From NCBI GenBank assembly GCA_964016885.1, contig OZ024742.1, positions 10,818,181-10,882,180 of the forward strand: a DNA stretch of 64,000 nt, in the 5' to 3' direction. The first letter of the stretch is position 1, and each line of letters begins with the position of its first letter. The DNA is from Eledone cirrhosa. Lineage: Eukaryota > Mollusca > Cephalopoda > Octopoda > Eledonidae. Shown here in pieces: positions 1-12,469 of this stretch. The position numbers and the translations under genes were made by a program. The notes below the pieces were generated by a model that was not told the origin of the DNA, made no database searches, and saw only the letters and a program-made list of their open reading frames with translations.

Positions 1-2
1 TA

Positions 3-1244
3 AAAAGAGCTCCCGACTCACCCTTCGACGTCAGCATGGGCGCCACGGATTCGACGGAGGTCACTGATCTTATAGGATTATTCCTAATAGCCAAACTCAC
101 TGATATGTTTCCTGCATTCGGTGGTGGATTGTACCGTGATGATGGGCTCCTTACCCTTAAAGGGTACAACCCCAGTAGTACAGATCGGGTCCGGAAACAA
201 TTAATCAGATTCTTCCGCGACTGGGGATTTAAAATAACCCTACAAACGTCCCTGACCCGAGTAAACTTCCTGGACGTAACCCTCGACCTCGAAAACGACC
301 TGTACTACCCATACAGGAAACCTAATGACAATCTGCACTACATGCACCGCCGATCAAACCATCCTAGGAACATCACAAACAACCTGGTCAAAAACATCTC
401 CCTCCGCATATCCCGTTTGTCAGCTAATGAGCGGATATTCGATGAACATGCGCCTTATTACAACCAGGCCCTCAAGCGGAGTGGTTTCCGGGAGGAAATA
501 TCCTACTGTCCAGCTCCCATTAGCGGAACCAGCAGGAGACACCGCCGCTCACGCAATGTAACATGGTTCAATCCTCCCCACAACGCAGAGGTGACTACTC
601 CCATCGGGAAACTATTCTTTAGGCTCATTGAAAAACACTTCCCATTACAACACCGCTACCACAACATAATTAACAAAAATACCATCAAACTCTCTTACAG
701 CACTACACCAAACTTCGCACAAAACATCGTCTCTTCTAACAACAAAAAACTCAACCCCGATGGCAGAAATAACCTAAATAGCAGTGGAGAACCGACCAGG
801 AGGTGTAACTGCCCGGATAGATCTATTTGCCCACTCGACAATAGATGCAGAGACCGTAATGTGATCTACCAGTGCAACGTGAGGACGGATACCTCCAACA
901 AAGCCTATATAGGACTTACCGCATGTGACTTCAAGACCCGGCTATACCAACATAGACATACCTTCCGAAACCCGGCCCGGCGTCACGCCACTACACTTTC
1001 GGGCCACATATGGGACCTCAAGGACAACAACATCACCTATGATCTCACTTGGAGATTACTGTCCAGAGCCAATTCTTACACGGGAGGACGCCGTCCGTGC
1101 AATTTATGCTCGGAGGAAACTTTACAAATGCTGTTTTCGACGGACCAACTCCTAAACAAGAAAGATGAACTGGTTACTGCATGTAAACATAGATTGCGTA
1201 GGACTTACCTCGCCATCAAACCCCATAATGACCCGGGGGGGTAG
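3..1244 (+). CDS. Penelope-like retroelement, C-terminal part (RT end + GIY-YIG endonuclease), 5' partial
   Basis: The frame is open from the window edge, so the protein is cut on the left; ATG at 36 is internal. Codons just before it read on in frame into FDVSMGATD, a conserved stretch of the RT. LYRDDGL follows (around residue 33 from ATG 36), then NFLDVTLDL and the YRKPN and SNHP blocks that mark the palm/thumb end of this RT class. A Cys-rich linker (CNCPDRSICPL, then a further Cys) precedes a GIY-YIG-like nuclease: VIYQCNV, AYIGLT and the RLYQHRHTF helix. RT followed by a C-terminal GIY-YIG domain is the layout of Penelope-like elements, which copy RNA into chromosomal DNA. The frame stays open to TAG at 1242, so this copy is fairly young. 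The clade is not resolved; the permuted Naiad type is unlikely because the nuclease is C-terminal. Confidence 0.8.
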   Translation, partial: KRAPDSPFDVSMGATDSTEVTDLIGLFLIAKLTDMFPAFGGGLYRDDGLLTLKGYNPSSTDRVRKQLIRFFRDWGFKITLQTSLTRVNFLDVTLDLENDLYYPYRKPNDNLHYMHRRSNHPRNITNNLVKNISLRISRLSANERIFDEHAPYYNQALKRSGFREEISYCPAPISGTSRRHRRSRNVTWFNPPHNAEVTTPIGKLFFRLIEKHFPLQHRYHNIINKNTIKLSYSTTPNFAQNIVSSNNKKLNPDGRNNLNSSGEPTRRCNCPDRSICPLDNRCRDRNVIYQCNVRTDTSNKAYIGLTACDFKTRLYQHRHTFRNPARRHATTLSGHIWDLKDNNITYDLTWRLLSRANSYTGGRRPCNLCSEETLQMLFSTDQLLNKKDELVTACKHRLRRTYLAIKPHNDPGG

Positions 1245-2430
1245 ACTAGAGCTATAACACCCCACTTGCCGATTTTGCAATGGGTAACCCCTGCTTGCCA
1301 AGGAAGATGTAAGATCTTCTTTGTATTCTTTTATCGCTTCCTTTATTTCCTTCCCCCCTCTCTCCTTTGTCTTTCTACCCCAGCTCTTCTCCTTTGTCGG
1401 CGTCTTTTCTCGCCCACCCGAGGCTGCCCTTTGGCCCCATGTAGCCTTAGTACCCCCCACCACCCCCTCCCCTAGTCTATGATAGATTTGGCGGACTCCG
1501 CCCTTTATAGCAGTTGGCTTAGACCCCGGATACTTGCCCCCTTTTTCCGACCGCTCCCACTATTCTCTGTGCCCTCTATATTTCTTAGTGGCACTTATGC
1601 CTTATTTTTTCGTTTCAGTATTTCTTGCTTCGCTTTTCTTCTGGGCGGGGTGGATTCTGAATTTATTTTTCCGTATTCTACCTTTATTTCGTACGAACTT
1701 TCATGTAGCTTGTTTTAGATCTTTTAGAGTTAGCATTAGTATATATTTTTCTCGGGACTCAGAATTATTATCTCGTACAAGTTCACTTTGCTGCACTGGG
1801 TCGTTGCTGGCCCGGGATGGAAACCTTTATTGTTTATTTCGTGGTAGTCTCTTTAGTATTTTGGCCCCTTTTGTTGAACAGGCACCGTATCATTTACGTA
1901 CTTATACCTCTTAAAAGGGTCCTTGCCTATACCGTCCCACCTAGTTCTTTTACTTATTTCCTTATTTATTTATTTTTTTATTTTTTTATTTTTTTATTTT
2001 TTTATTTATTTACTTCTTTCTTTCTTTATTTTATTCTCGCCTAACAATAGCCTGACACCTAGGTCGTAGAATTTAATTTACTTTACTTTTTTCTTTACAC
2101 TTATTTGCTTTTCTTCACTCTCAGTATTTTTTCTTTCCTATTTCTACCCCCCATTGTTCTACCTACCGTTCCGACTTCCTCCCCCTCCCCCTCCCCTGTA
2201 TCTTCTTTGACCTCATGCCCAGCTGTAGCTGGCACTACCAACGCTTGATTGGGTCTACTCCACCCCCTCCCCTCTTTCTCTTACTGGCAGGTTTAGCCAC
2301 CATCTCCCCTACTAATTTGCAACCACAGAATTACTACTGATTTTTGACAATCACTTTGACCATATATGGAATTACCCCTTGAGAAGATCGGCTATTTAAA
2401 TACCAGGATAAATTTTCATTTAGTCCAGAA
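1245..2430. other. T-rich non-coding stretch downstream of the Penelope-like ORF
   Basis: No convincing gene. It is pyrimidine-rich with C/T blocks and long T runs near 1970-2030. Short ORFs here are Leu/Phe/Ser-rich translations of that bias. It may include the 3' untranslated or terminal-repeat part of the Penelope-like element, but no boundary is visible. Confidence 0.4.
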
Positions 2431-2521
2431 TTAGCCGTCGTTTTTGAGTACGACCACTACTTTATATCCATGTAGGAGAACCGCTACCGATGCGCTGAAC
2501 GAGTGTGACTTTTTAGTCCAG
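2431..2521 (-). mobile_element. 3'-terminal fragment of a zinc-finger LINE (copy 1)
   Basis: About 85 bp match 4055-4143 almost base for base. Read on the - strand it starts with codons for [12 protein letters not shown], the tail of a C2H2 finger like the one ending the LINE at 3509-4012, then a short non-coding end. It abuts the TA-rich array at 2522. Confidence 0.6.
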
Positions 2522-3073
<552 letters not shown>

Positions 3074-3113
3074 AAGACTTTTGATGTATTGAAGGCTTCT
3101 TTGTTTTATTTTC

Positions 3114-3116
<3 letters not shown>

Positions 3117-3162
<46 letters not shown>

Positions 3163-3204
3163 TAAAATTAAAGTTTAAGCAAAGAATCGGTGCTTTATTA
3201 TTAT

Positions 3205-3255
<51 letters not shown>
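3117..3255. repeat. Two (TA)n microsatellites around a short unique spacer
   Basis: Uninterrupted TA at 3117-3159 and 3209-3255. The 49-base spacer between them is AT-rich and holds nothing recognisable. Confidence 0.9.
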
Positions 3256-3259
<4 letters not shown>

Positions 3260-3311
3260 TGTAATAAACAATATAAGATAATAATTATCTTATGTTGTTT
3301 CTTACATAACT
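3255..3311. repeat. Short inverted repeat at the edge of (TA)n
   Basis: AGTTATGTAA on the left pairs with TTACATAACT on the right, and AAGATAA with TTATCTT, giving a near-complete hairpin over about 57 bases. Confidence 0.75.
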
Positions 3312-3508
3312 ATTAAGCTCTGTAACCTACATAGAGCACTCTTTTTTCCTGGACGTTTCCGGCGGAATTACTTCATTCATATATATATATATATATTAAT
3401 AACAGTAATAATAATAATAATAACAACAATAATAATAATATACATATATATATACACACACACGCACACACATAAACATATCTATACACACATGCACACA
3501 CGATAGCA

Positions 3509-4012
3509 ACTAACAGCGCTGCGATCGAATGTGGCTTTTTAGCCCAGCCAATGATCTAAAATGTCTTGCACAGAGTCGGCAACCAATACATTCACTGGGA
3601 ATAGTCGGCTGTGGTTGGAGTTCATGTACTTTTGCTTGTCGCTTGAGCCCTCCTGCTGATTTACATCCTCTACCACATGTTTGGCAAGCATGATGAGTAG
3701 CATCTCCAACAGCAGCCTGGTAGTCAACCACTGGTCTTACTTTATGACTGCGAAGATGACTTTCGAGTCCAGCTTTGCTTAGGCAGAGTCTCGCACATAC
3801 GCTGCATGTCAGCCCATAGAAGGACCTTCGCCGTCTGGAAATGCAACAGCAATGCCCTTCCTCACATCCCGCTTTACTTTCTCATATGCGATTCGAGATG
3901 CCTCAAAAGCAACTTTTCCCTCATATACAGTCTTTCTCCATTTATTACAATCAGCAGCAACATTTTCCCATGTATTAGCAGAGATGTTAGCATCTTTCAA
4001 AGATTGCATTAA
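3509..4012 (-). pseudogene. Non-LTR retrotransposon C-terminus with three C2H2 zinc fingers (fragment, frameshifted)
   Basis: On the - strand, 4009-3809 encodes a basic segment with the SANTWENVAADCNKWRK pattern, typical of the region after the RT domain in LINE polyproteins. A frameshift near 3808 leads into three fingers in one frame: CSVCARLC...HLRSH, then CQTCGRGC (second His replaced in GLKRQAKVH), then CRLCARHFRSLAGLKSH. The stop lies near 3510. It is 5'-truncated. The role would be nucleic-acid binding by the element's RT protein. The first finger and the linking frame were read by hand and need confirming. Confidence 0.65.
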
Positions 4013-4143
4013 TTAATGTATACATACATACATACATACATACATGGTGGCTGCCAACTCGTTTTTGAGTACGGCCACTACTTTATATCCATGTAGGAGA
4101 ACCGCTACCGATGAGCTGAACGAGTGTGACTTTTTAGTCCAGC
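4013..4143 (-). mobile_element. 3' end of a zinc-finger LINE (copy 2) with (ATGT)n tail
   Basis: 4055-4143 repeats 2443-2521. On the - strand it runs from codons for the last zinc finger into a short 3' end and then a tetranucleotide tail (ATGT repeats, 4019-4044). Microsatellite-like tails are common on RTE-type LINEs. Confidence 0.6.
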
Positions 4144-5265
4144 CAGCGACTTGAAAACTCTGGTACAAACACTACACTTGTGACAATTATTGACACAAAG
4201 TGCTGGGCCCATGGTACCATGTGACGACAAGTGCAGAGAGATCTCCAGATATAAAGCAATGCCTGTGCCGTGAAGCTTTTATAGTGAGCAAAGGCACTGC
4301 ACAAAGCCAGTCCCACTCTCTTAACCAAGATGATATTTACCAAAAAAGAAGAACAAGTCAACATCATTGGATACCATCAGGGTTGCAGGTGTTATATCAG
4401 AGTTTTCCTTCTCCTAGAATTCTGCCTTGACAAAGGCTAAGGGGTCATCTCGCCCGGTGATTTTCCATGGCCATTGACTCTTAAGAGCTCCTTTGCCCTT
4501 TGACAGGTTTTGTTTTTAGTCCTGCAGGATGTCCAAAGTCACCCTCCTCACCAAGAAACCTTGGTGGGGTTGCCAGTTTAGTCGCCAACGACCCGACCAT
4601 GGGACAGGTTGTACTGGGATACATGTTACCAGTAGCACCAAGTGGTGACCTGACATATACATACATACATACATACATACACATACATACGTTCATATAT
4701 ATATACATACATACATATACATACATACGTTCATATATATATACATACATACATATACATACATACGTTCATATATATATACATACATTCATATATATAT
4801 ATACATACATATATATATATACATACATGTATATATATACATACACCGTATGCCTACTAGTTTAGGTTGTTGATCTGGATCTAAATAACAACAGCATCAA
4901 CTGAAAATAAAATATAACCAGGTCATAGTGTGATCCCCCAACACCATATGTACCCAGAATTCTAAAGCTCTCTCTATAAAGTACATACAACATATTTATA
5001 TGAAATATTATATATATTATACTTCCTCATAAATTCTTTTCTATTCTGCCATGGAAACGGAAATCCAAAAACCGTTATAAATTCATTAAACTTCATATTT
5101 TTCCGAGTTTTCCATGTTTCCTAGAATTTTCCAGTTTCTATTTCCTTTTCGTTCTTTTAATTTTTAAATATATTTGTTTGTTTATTGTATAAATTTGAAA
5201 CCATTAACCTCCTTTTTTTTCTTGTTAGTGAACTCTTCCATTCTCTGTAACTGAACACTTTCTCA
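4144..5265. other. Unassigned sequence with an ACAT/TA microsatellite
   Basis: 4144-4650 and 4860-5265 show no recognisable gene. 4651-4850 is a mixed ACAT/TA array in which a block of about 55 bases containing ACGTTCAT is repeated three times. Confidence 0.5.
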
Positions 5266-5267
5266 TC

Positions 5268-5870
5268 AATGATGGTGGTGGTGGTGTTGTTGTTGTTGTT
5301 GTTGGTGGTGGTGTTGATGTTGTTGGTGGTGTTGATGTTATTAGTGGTGGTGGTTGTTGATGTTGATAGTGGTGGGTGTTGTAATGGTGTTGTTGATGAT
5401 GGAGGTAGTGTTGCTGTTATTAGTGGTGGTGGTTGGTGTAATGGTGTTGTTGATAGTGGTGGTGTTGGTGTTGCTGTTATTAGTGGTGATGGTTGTTGTA
5501 ATGGTGTTGTTGATGTTGATAGTGGTGGGTGTTGTAATGGTGTTGTTGATGATGGTGGTAGTGCTGGTGTTATTAGTGGTGGTGGTTGTTGTAATGGTGT
5601 TGATGTTGATAGTGGTGGTGTTGGTGTTGATATTATTAGTGGTGGTGGTTGTTGTAATGGTGTTGTTGATGTTGATAGTGGTGGTGTTGTAATGGTGTTG
5701 TTGATAAGGGTGGTGGTGTTGTTAGTGGTGGTTGTTGAAATGGTGGTGTTGCTGGTGTTGCTGGTGTTGGTGTTGTAATGGTGGTGATAGTGGTTGTTGT
5801 TGGTGGTTGTTGCAATGGTGTTGCTGTTGTTGATGGATGGTGTTGGTGGCAATGACAGTGGAAATAATGA
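5268..5870. repeat. GTT/GGT trinucleotide-rich minisatellite
   Basis: Degenerate GGTGTTGTTGAT-type units with larger blocks of about 60-120 bases repeated several times. The Val/Gly/Leu ORFs on + and Thr/Pro ORFs on - are repeat shadows. Confidence 0.9.
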
Positions 5871-5929
5871 TGGTTACATAGCACTAAAGTAGGGCAGAAG
5901 TATCAAAACATTTTGCACCACCAACAAAC

Positions 5930-6252
5930 AGTCACACACATGCACACACATACATGTACATACACATATGTATACATGCACGCATATATAATCAGACAAA
6001 ACACATACACGACCTCCCAGCAGCACAACAAAAGCAACATCACACACACAAATATATATATATACACACAAACAAATAAACACACACACACACATATATA
6101 TACACACACATACATATACACACACAAATATATATATACACACACATACATATACACACACATACATATACACACACAAATATATATATAAACACACATT
6201 CATATACACACACATACATATACACACACAAATATATATATATATATATATA
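5930..6252. repeat. CA/TA compound microsatellite
   Basis: Alternating CACACA and TATATA blocks with a local period of about 30-45 bases at 6040-6240. Confidence 0.9.
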
Positions 6253-6660
6253 AAGCAGTGTAAAAATGTTAAAAAGACCAAGACAACAACAACAGTAACA
6301 AGAAAACTAGAATAAATGAATCAGAATTATTATGAGTCAAATAAAATGTCTCTAGAATCATGTTGAAACTTGAGTGTTGAGGTTTACAATTTCTACTGGA
6401 GATATATACCTTTTTTTCTTGTTTTATTGACTTTTTTTACCTTATTTAGCTCTTAGAGTTTTGTAGTAATTTTTTCATTTTTTTTTTCATCTTTTTTTCA
6501 TTTGTTTTCGTTTGTTTCTTCCAAACGGAACCATTATTTGTCTTTTAGTTTCTGTTTCTTTGTTTCTTGAAATCTCCTTTGAGGAGTTTCTAATTCTAAG
6601 TATTACACCATTAGTTCTTCTCTTTCATCTGTCTTTGGCATTTGGCTTAGAATAGACTCA
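6253..6660. other. AT/T-rich spacer
   Basis: No coding or structured feature seen; T runs near 6410-6510. Confidence 0.5.
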
Positions 6661-6669
6661 ACATTCTGC

Positions 6670-7140
6670 CATCATCACCAGCAGTCTCATCACTCCACCA
6701 CCACCATCATTACCATCATCACCAGCAGTCTCATCACTCCACCACCACCATCATTACCATCATCACCAGCAGTCTCATCACTCCACCACCACCATCATTA
6801 CCATCATCACCAGCAGTCTCATCACTCCACCACCACCGTCATTACCATCACCACCATCACATTTACCACCACCACCTTCATCACTACCATTACCATCATC
6901 ACCAGCAGTCTCCTCACTCCACCACCACCATCATTACCATCACCACCATCACATTTACCACCACCACCTTCATCACTACCATTACCATCACCAGCAGTCT
7001 CCTCACTCCACCACCACCACATTTACCACCACTACCATCACATTTACCACCACCACCATCATCACTACCATTACTATCACCATCAGTCTCCTCACTCCAC
7101 CACCACCACATTTACCACCACTACCATCACCCAGTCTCAT
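6670..7140. repeat. CCA/CAT-rich minisatellite with recurring CAGCAGTCTC motif
   Basis: Blocks of ACCACCACCATCATTACCAT joined by CACCAGCAGTCTC(A/C)TCACT repeat with a period near 55 at the start and about 110 later. Confidence 0.9.
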
Positions 7141-7439
7141 CACTTCCCCTCACCACCACCCCATTTACAGCCACCACCACCACTGTCCCTAATGTCACTG
7201 CCACAACCACCACCTTTATTAATGTTATTGTTTCTACCATTACCCCGCCACCCCACCCCCACTCTTACTAATGTCATTGTCACTACCATTATCATGTTAA
7301 TGGTATCATCTCCATCTCTGCCACCACAATACAATTACCACAAACACCACCTCCACCACTACCAGCAATACTATTACCTCCACCATGACACCCACCAATA
7401 CAACTACCATCACCACCACCACCACTACTGATACCAGCA

Positions 7440-8945
7440 CAGCTACTAGTAACACCACCACCACCGCCACAACTACCAGTAACACCACCACCACCACCAC
7501 CACAACTACCAGTAACACCACCACCACCACCACCACAACTACCAGTAACACCACCACCACCACCACCACAACTACCAGTAACACCACCCCCACAACTACC
7601 AGTAACACCACCCCCACAACTACCAGTAACACCACCACCACCCCCACAACTACCAGTAACACCACCACCACCGCCACAACTACCAGTAACACCACCACCA
7701 CCACCACAACTACGAGTAACACCACCACCACCACAACTACCAGTAACACCACCCCCACAACTACCAGTAACACCACCACCACCCCCACAACTACCAGTAA
7801 CACCACCACCACCACCACAACTACCAGTAACACCACCACCACCCCCACAACTACCAGTAACACCACCACCACCACCACCACCACAACTACCAGTAACACC
7901 ACCACCACCACCACAACTACCAGTAACACCACCACCACCACCACCACCACAACTACCAGTAACACCACCACCACCACCACAACTACCAGTAACACCACCA
8001 CCACCACCACCACAACTACCAGTAACACCACCACCACCACCACAACTACCAGTAACACCACCACCACCACCACAACTACCAGTAACACCACCACCACCAC
8101 CACCACAACTACCAGTAACACCACCACCACCACCACAACTACCAGTAACACCACCACCACCACCACAACTACCAGTAACACCACCACCACCACCACCACC
8201 ACCACCACAACTACCAGTAACACCACCACCACAACTACCAGTAACACCACCACCACAACTACCAGTAACACCACCACCACCCCCACAATACTAGTAACAC
8301 CACCACCACCACCACAACTACCAGTAACACCACCCCCACAACTACCAGTAACACCACCACCACCCCCACAACTACCAGTAACACCACCACCACCACCACC
8401 ACAACCACCAGTAACACCACCACCACCACCACCACCACCACCACCACCACAACTACCAGTAACACCACCCCCACAACTACCAGTAACCCCCCACCCCCAC
8501 CCCACCCCACAACTACCAGTAACACCCCCCACCACCACAACTACCAGTAACACCACCACCACCACCACAACTACCAGTAACACCACCACCACAACTACCA
8601 CCACCACAACTACCAGTAACACCACCACCACAACTACCAGTAACACCACCACCACCACAACTACTACCACCACCACCACCACAACTACCAGTAACAACAC
8701 CACCACCACCACCACAACTACCAGTAACACCACCACCATAACTACCAGTAACACCACCACCACCACCACCACAACTACCAGTAACACCACCCCCACAACT
8801 ACCAGTAACACCACCACCACCACCACAACTACCAGTAACACCTACCACCACCACATCACAACTACCAGTAACACCACCACCACCACCACAACCACCAGTA
8901 ACACCACCACCACCAGTAACACCAACACCAACACCACAACAACCA
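7440..8945. repeat. 1.5-kb minisatellite, units of 24-33 bases (ACTACCAGTAA + variable CAC run)
   Basis: Each unit is a fixed core, CAACTACCAGTAACACCA, followed by CAC triplets of variable number, with about 50 units. Unit length is nearly always a multiple of three, so both strands stay open for more than 500 codons (Thr/Ser/Asn on +, Val/Leu/Gly on -). No start context, splice signal or non-repeat coding flank was seen, so no gene is called. Confidence 0.95.
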
Positions 8946-8947
8946 GT

Positions 8948-9055
8948 GGCTAAGGTGTTGGACTTACAACCATAATGTTACTGGACCAGGTGCCACAGTG
9001 TATTCTTGAGCAAAACACTTCATTTCACATTGTACCAACAGTAGGTGGGAGTTAA
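8948..9055 (+). mobile_element. Degenerate tRNA-derived SINE fragment
   Basis: GTGGCTAAGGTGTTGGACTTACAA, a decayed tRNA-like head, then CTTGAGCAAAACACTTCATTTCACATTG, which matches the body of the SINEs at 25148 and 59740. Confidence 0.6.
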
Positions 9056-9485
9056 CTATGATATGGACTAGTGTCCTATCCAGGGGGAAGTCTTGTACTG
9101 TCAGTGACTTAATGCCAGGAAAACATGGAACTAGGGATGAGTGCAGACCTGATGAGGTTAATGGTTTGAGACAGAATTTAACTTTATTTTTAATTTCTTG
9201 TACTTACTCCTTATTGCCTTCCAGGGTAACACTCCAGAGTAACAAGACTCACTACTTAGCCTTAATAAATGATTATTAAAAGTTTATTTTAATATATGCC
9301 ACACAGGTAAAAATATAGGAAAAAGAAGTTGAAAATGCAATTGGAGTCATAAGAAAGTATATTTACAATAATTTATAACTGAACCAGTTTCACAAGTTTC
9401 ATGATTTTCCAAAGTTGGTCAACATAGCCACACATCTCTCTTAAAGACTCCAATTGCATTTTCAAATTCTTATTCCTATGTACGA
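9056..9485. other. Unassigned sequence; contains a motif shared with 12271-12297
   Basis: CACTCCAGAGTAACAAGACTCACT near 9231 is the reverse complement of a segment at about 12271-12295. Otherwise nothing is recognised. Confidence 0.4.
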
Positions 9486-11963
9486 GTATTATCATCATCA
9501 TCATTTTACGTCTGCTTTTCCCTGCTTGCAAGGGTGGGACGGGTCTTATTCAGCACAGCATCTCTCCACTCGTTACGGTCCCTCGTCATCTCCACCGTGA
9601 GCTTCAATGATCTGAGGTCTGTTCTCACCACCTCCGCCCATGTTTTTCGTGGTTTACCTCTACCACGTCTTCCTTCAACTGGCATTTCCTGGCACTTCTT
9701 CACCCATCGGTCATCCTCCATGCGCATCACATGTCCATACCACCTCAGTCTCCTCTCCCGTACACTACATTCTATCCCTCTCAACACAGTTTCTCTCTCA
9801 ACACATTTATGCTGGGTCGTTCACACACATTTACACTGCACATCCAACGGAGCATGCTTGCCTCATTTCTCTCCAGCCATCGCATATCCTCTGCAGTTGC
9901 TGCCCATGTCTCACTACCATGCAGCATCGCGCTCCTCACACAGGCATCATACAACCGGCCTTTCGTACGCAGGGAGAAACCCTTCTTCGTCAACAGAGGA
10001 AGCAGCTCCCTAAACTTCTTCCAACCCGTCCTTATTCTAGATACTATGCCCCAGAACACCCTCCTCCCATGCTAATCTGATCTCCTAGGTACCGGAAGCT
10101 ATCCACCACTTCTATAGCGCCCTCTTGCATTTGAAAAATGTGTCTATCAGTGCGACTTCTACTGTCTAATTTCCCTGTACATCTACTGCATACATATTTC
10201 TCCCTACCTGTTAGTTTGCCTGCTATCCCGCTACATCTCTTGTGTACCCAGGATCTGCATTGTGTGCATTTTATAGAATTTATGCCAGTTCCTTTTCTGC
10301 ATATCGAACATGGCCATTTCCCTGATGGAATCAGGGTTTTGTCCTCTTTTCTACTCATCAACACTTTTGTCTTAGCTAGATTCTCTCTCAGTCCTCTTGC
10401 TTCCAACTGCTGTTTCCATAGCCAGAATTTATTCTCTAGCTCCTCTACTGATTCTGCTATAAGAACCAGATCGTCAGCATAGAGAAATTCCCATGGACAG
10501 CCAGTCTTAAACTCCTCTGTTATGGCTTGGAGGACTATAATGAACAAGAGCGGGCTGAGGACCGAACCCTGATGTACTCCTACTTGTATCTGGAATTCCT
10601 CACTAAACTCCATTCCTACCCTGACTTTACTGAGAGTACCTCTGTACAAAGTTTGCACTGTCCTCACAAGCCATTCCTCAACACCTAGCTTCCTTAGGGA
10701 CCACCAGATGACAGATCGGGGTACCCTATCAAAGGCCTTCTCTAGGTCAACAAAGGCTAAGTATAGTGGCTTATTCTTCTCTAAGAACCTCTCTTGCATT
10801 TGTCTCACCAAGAAGAGGGCATCTGTTGTACTCTTCCCAGGCACAAAACCAAACTGCATCTCATCTAGTTTGACCCTTTCTCTAATTAGTTGTGCTAAAA
10901 TCCTTTCTGCCACTTTCATAACCTGATCTATCAGTTTTATACCCCTATAATTGCTCCTCTCCAAAGCATCCCCTTTACCTTTGTAGCAATTTATGAGAAT
11001 ACTGCTGCACCAGTCTTTGGGTATGACACCACCATATATAGCCTGATTGATGATGCGTGCAACCAGTTTAGTGCCTACGTCCTCTGTCATGCCTTCAGCA
11101 TCTCAGCAACTATTCCCGATGGTCTGGCCGCCTTACCATTTTTCATTTCCCTAATCGCCTCTTGGACCCTATATTCGTCAATCTCAATAGCTGGTCCCTC
11201 TGTCGGATCTACCAAGGGTAATTTCTCTCTCTCCCATTCGTTCTCCACATTCATCAGTCTCTCATAATGACATTTCCAGGCCTCCTTTTTCTGATCATTC
11301 GTGACACTGAGTACACCGGCATCATCCCGGACACATTTATCTCCAACAATATCCTGATTTGCATTGACACACTGCCTTGCAATGTGGAACACCGCACGCC
11401 TCTGATCTTCCCGTCGCAGAACATTGGCAAACCTCCTACTCTCCGCCTCCCTGCGTGCTAAGTACACCTGACGTCTAGCTTCTCTCTTAGTGGCTGTATA
11501 TTCTTCCCTACTCCCACCCTTTTTCCAAGCCTTCCATGCTAGTCTTTTGACTCTAATGGCCTTATCTAGTGTGCTGTTCCACCACCAGGTCACTCTCTGT
11601 CTGGTTGGAGCTCTGCTCCAACCACAGGTTTCATCAGTAGCCTGCAGCAAGTTGTCACGTAAGAAATTCCAGTTATTATCTATGTCATACGTCTCTAAAT
11701 CGTCTTCTTTTTCGTCATATACATCTTGAAGGGCTTTCCTAAATTTGTATTTTAGTGAAAGGTCTTTTAGCTTCCAGACCTTTCTTCTCCACACCTTCCT
11801 ATATGTCTCATTCCATCTCTTGCTTACTGAGATATCACTAACAACTAACCTATGCTGTGGGGTACATTCTTCCCCAGGGTATGCCTTGGTATTAGACACT
11901 ATCTGCCTGTCCCACTGCCTAACTAGTAAGAAGTCAATCTGGCTTATGTGCTCACCAGATTTG
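9486..11963 (-). pseudogene. Non-LTR retrotransposon (endonuclease C-terminus, RT, PHD-like finger), frameshifted
   Basis: Read on the - strand from 11963. First comes the end of an APE-type endonuclease (SQIDFLLVRQ, 11940-11910), then a linker, then the RT: FVDLEKAFDRVPR (motif A), VHQGSVLSPLLF (motif B) and YADDL (motif C, about 10482-10471). A Cys/His finger follows, WPCSICRKGTG...CTQC..WVHKRC...CSRC. The C-terminus has WKKFRELLPLL, LHGSETW and LRWYGHVMRMEDD. At least three frameshifts break it: near 11090, near 10055 (after GGGCSGA) and near 9785, where REKLC loses the frame that 36361 keeps. The stop sits inside the conserved 3' tail just before (ATG)n. The 5' end is lost at the TA array near 11965. 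It would copy its own RNA by target-primed reverse transcription. Confidence 0.85.
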
Positions 11964-11964
11964 T

Positions 11965-11986
11965 ATATATATATATTATATATATA

Positions 11987-12024
<38 letters not shown>

Positions 12025-12212
12025 AATCAGGAAAGAATGATTTATTATTACTCCAAGTGTTTACAACATGGGAATTACAGCGTACTCGCAGCATCACTAT
12101 GGAAACGCCTTGTTGAGTCAAACTTAGCCAAACGTTGATATCATCCACTACCCGGAGTACCCTAACTGGACTACACTTAAGGGGACTGGATATAACAATA
12201 ATTTGTTACCCC

Positions 12213-12275
<63 letters not shown>

Positions 12276-12360
12276 GTCTTGTTACTCTGGAGTTTCGCCT
12301 GTTCATCAGACATATATATATAACCCATGCTAGCGTGGAAGATAGACGTTAAACGATGAT
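11965..12360. repeat. (TA)n arrays around an unassigned 190-base segment
   Basis: TA runs at about 11966-12021 and 12214-12270. The segment between them (12022-12213) has no match I recognise. 12320-12358 is the 3' tail of the SINE/LINE family (AACCCATGCTAGCGTGGAAG then a GATGAT end). Confidence 0.7.
12271..12312 (-). ncRNA. Hammerhead-like core relic
   Basis: On the - strand CTGATGA (12309-12303), six bases ACAGGC, then GAAAC (12296-12292). The boxes are right, but stem II is almost absent and the upstream outer arm is missing because a retroelement tail lies there. It is called a relic only. Confidence 0.35.
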
Positions 12361-12469
12361 GTGTGTATGTATATATATATATATATATATATCAAATACA
12401 TTTGATCATAGTCTACACAATCAGGATTAAGATGTGGGGTGCTAAACATCAACTGCTGCTGTTTCTACT

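Noticed and set aside
1245..2044. Leu/Phe-rich ORFs as membrane proteins
   Set aside because: They follow from T/C-rich composition; no start context or family pattern.
7306..8953. 522- and 511-codon ORFs (Thr-rich mucin-like on +, Val/Gly-rich on -)
   Set aside because: Both strands are open because the CAC repeat has a three-base period without stops; no signal peptide, exon signals or unique sequence.
9146..9175. CTGATGA ... GAGAC as another hammerhead
   Set aside because: No stem II pairing and no outer arms; GAAA box altered.
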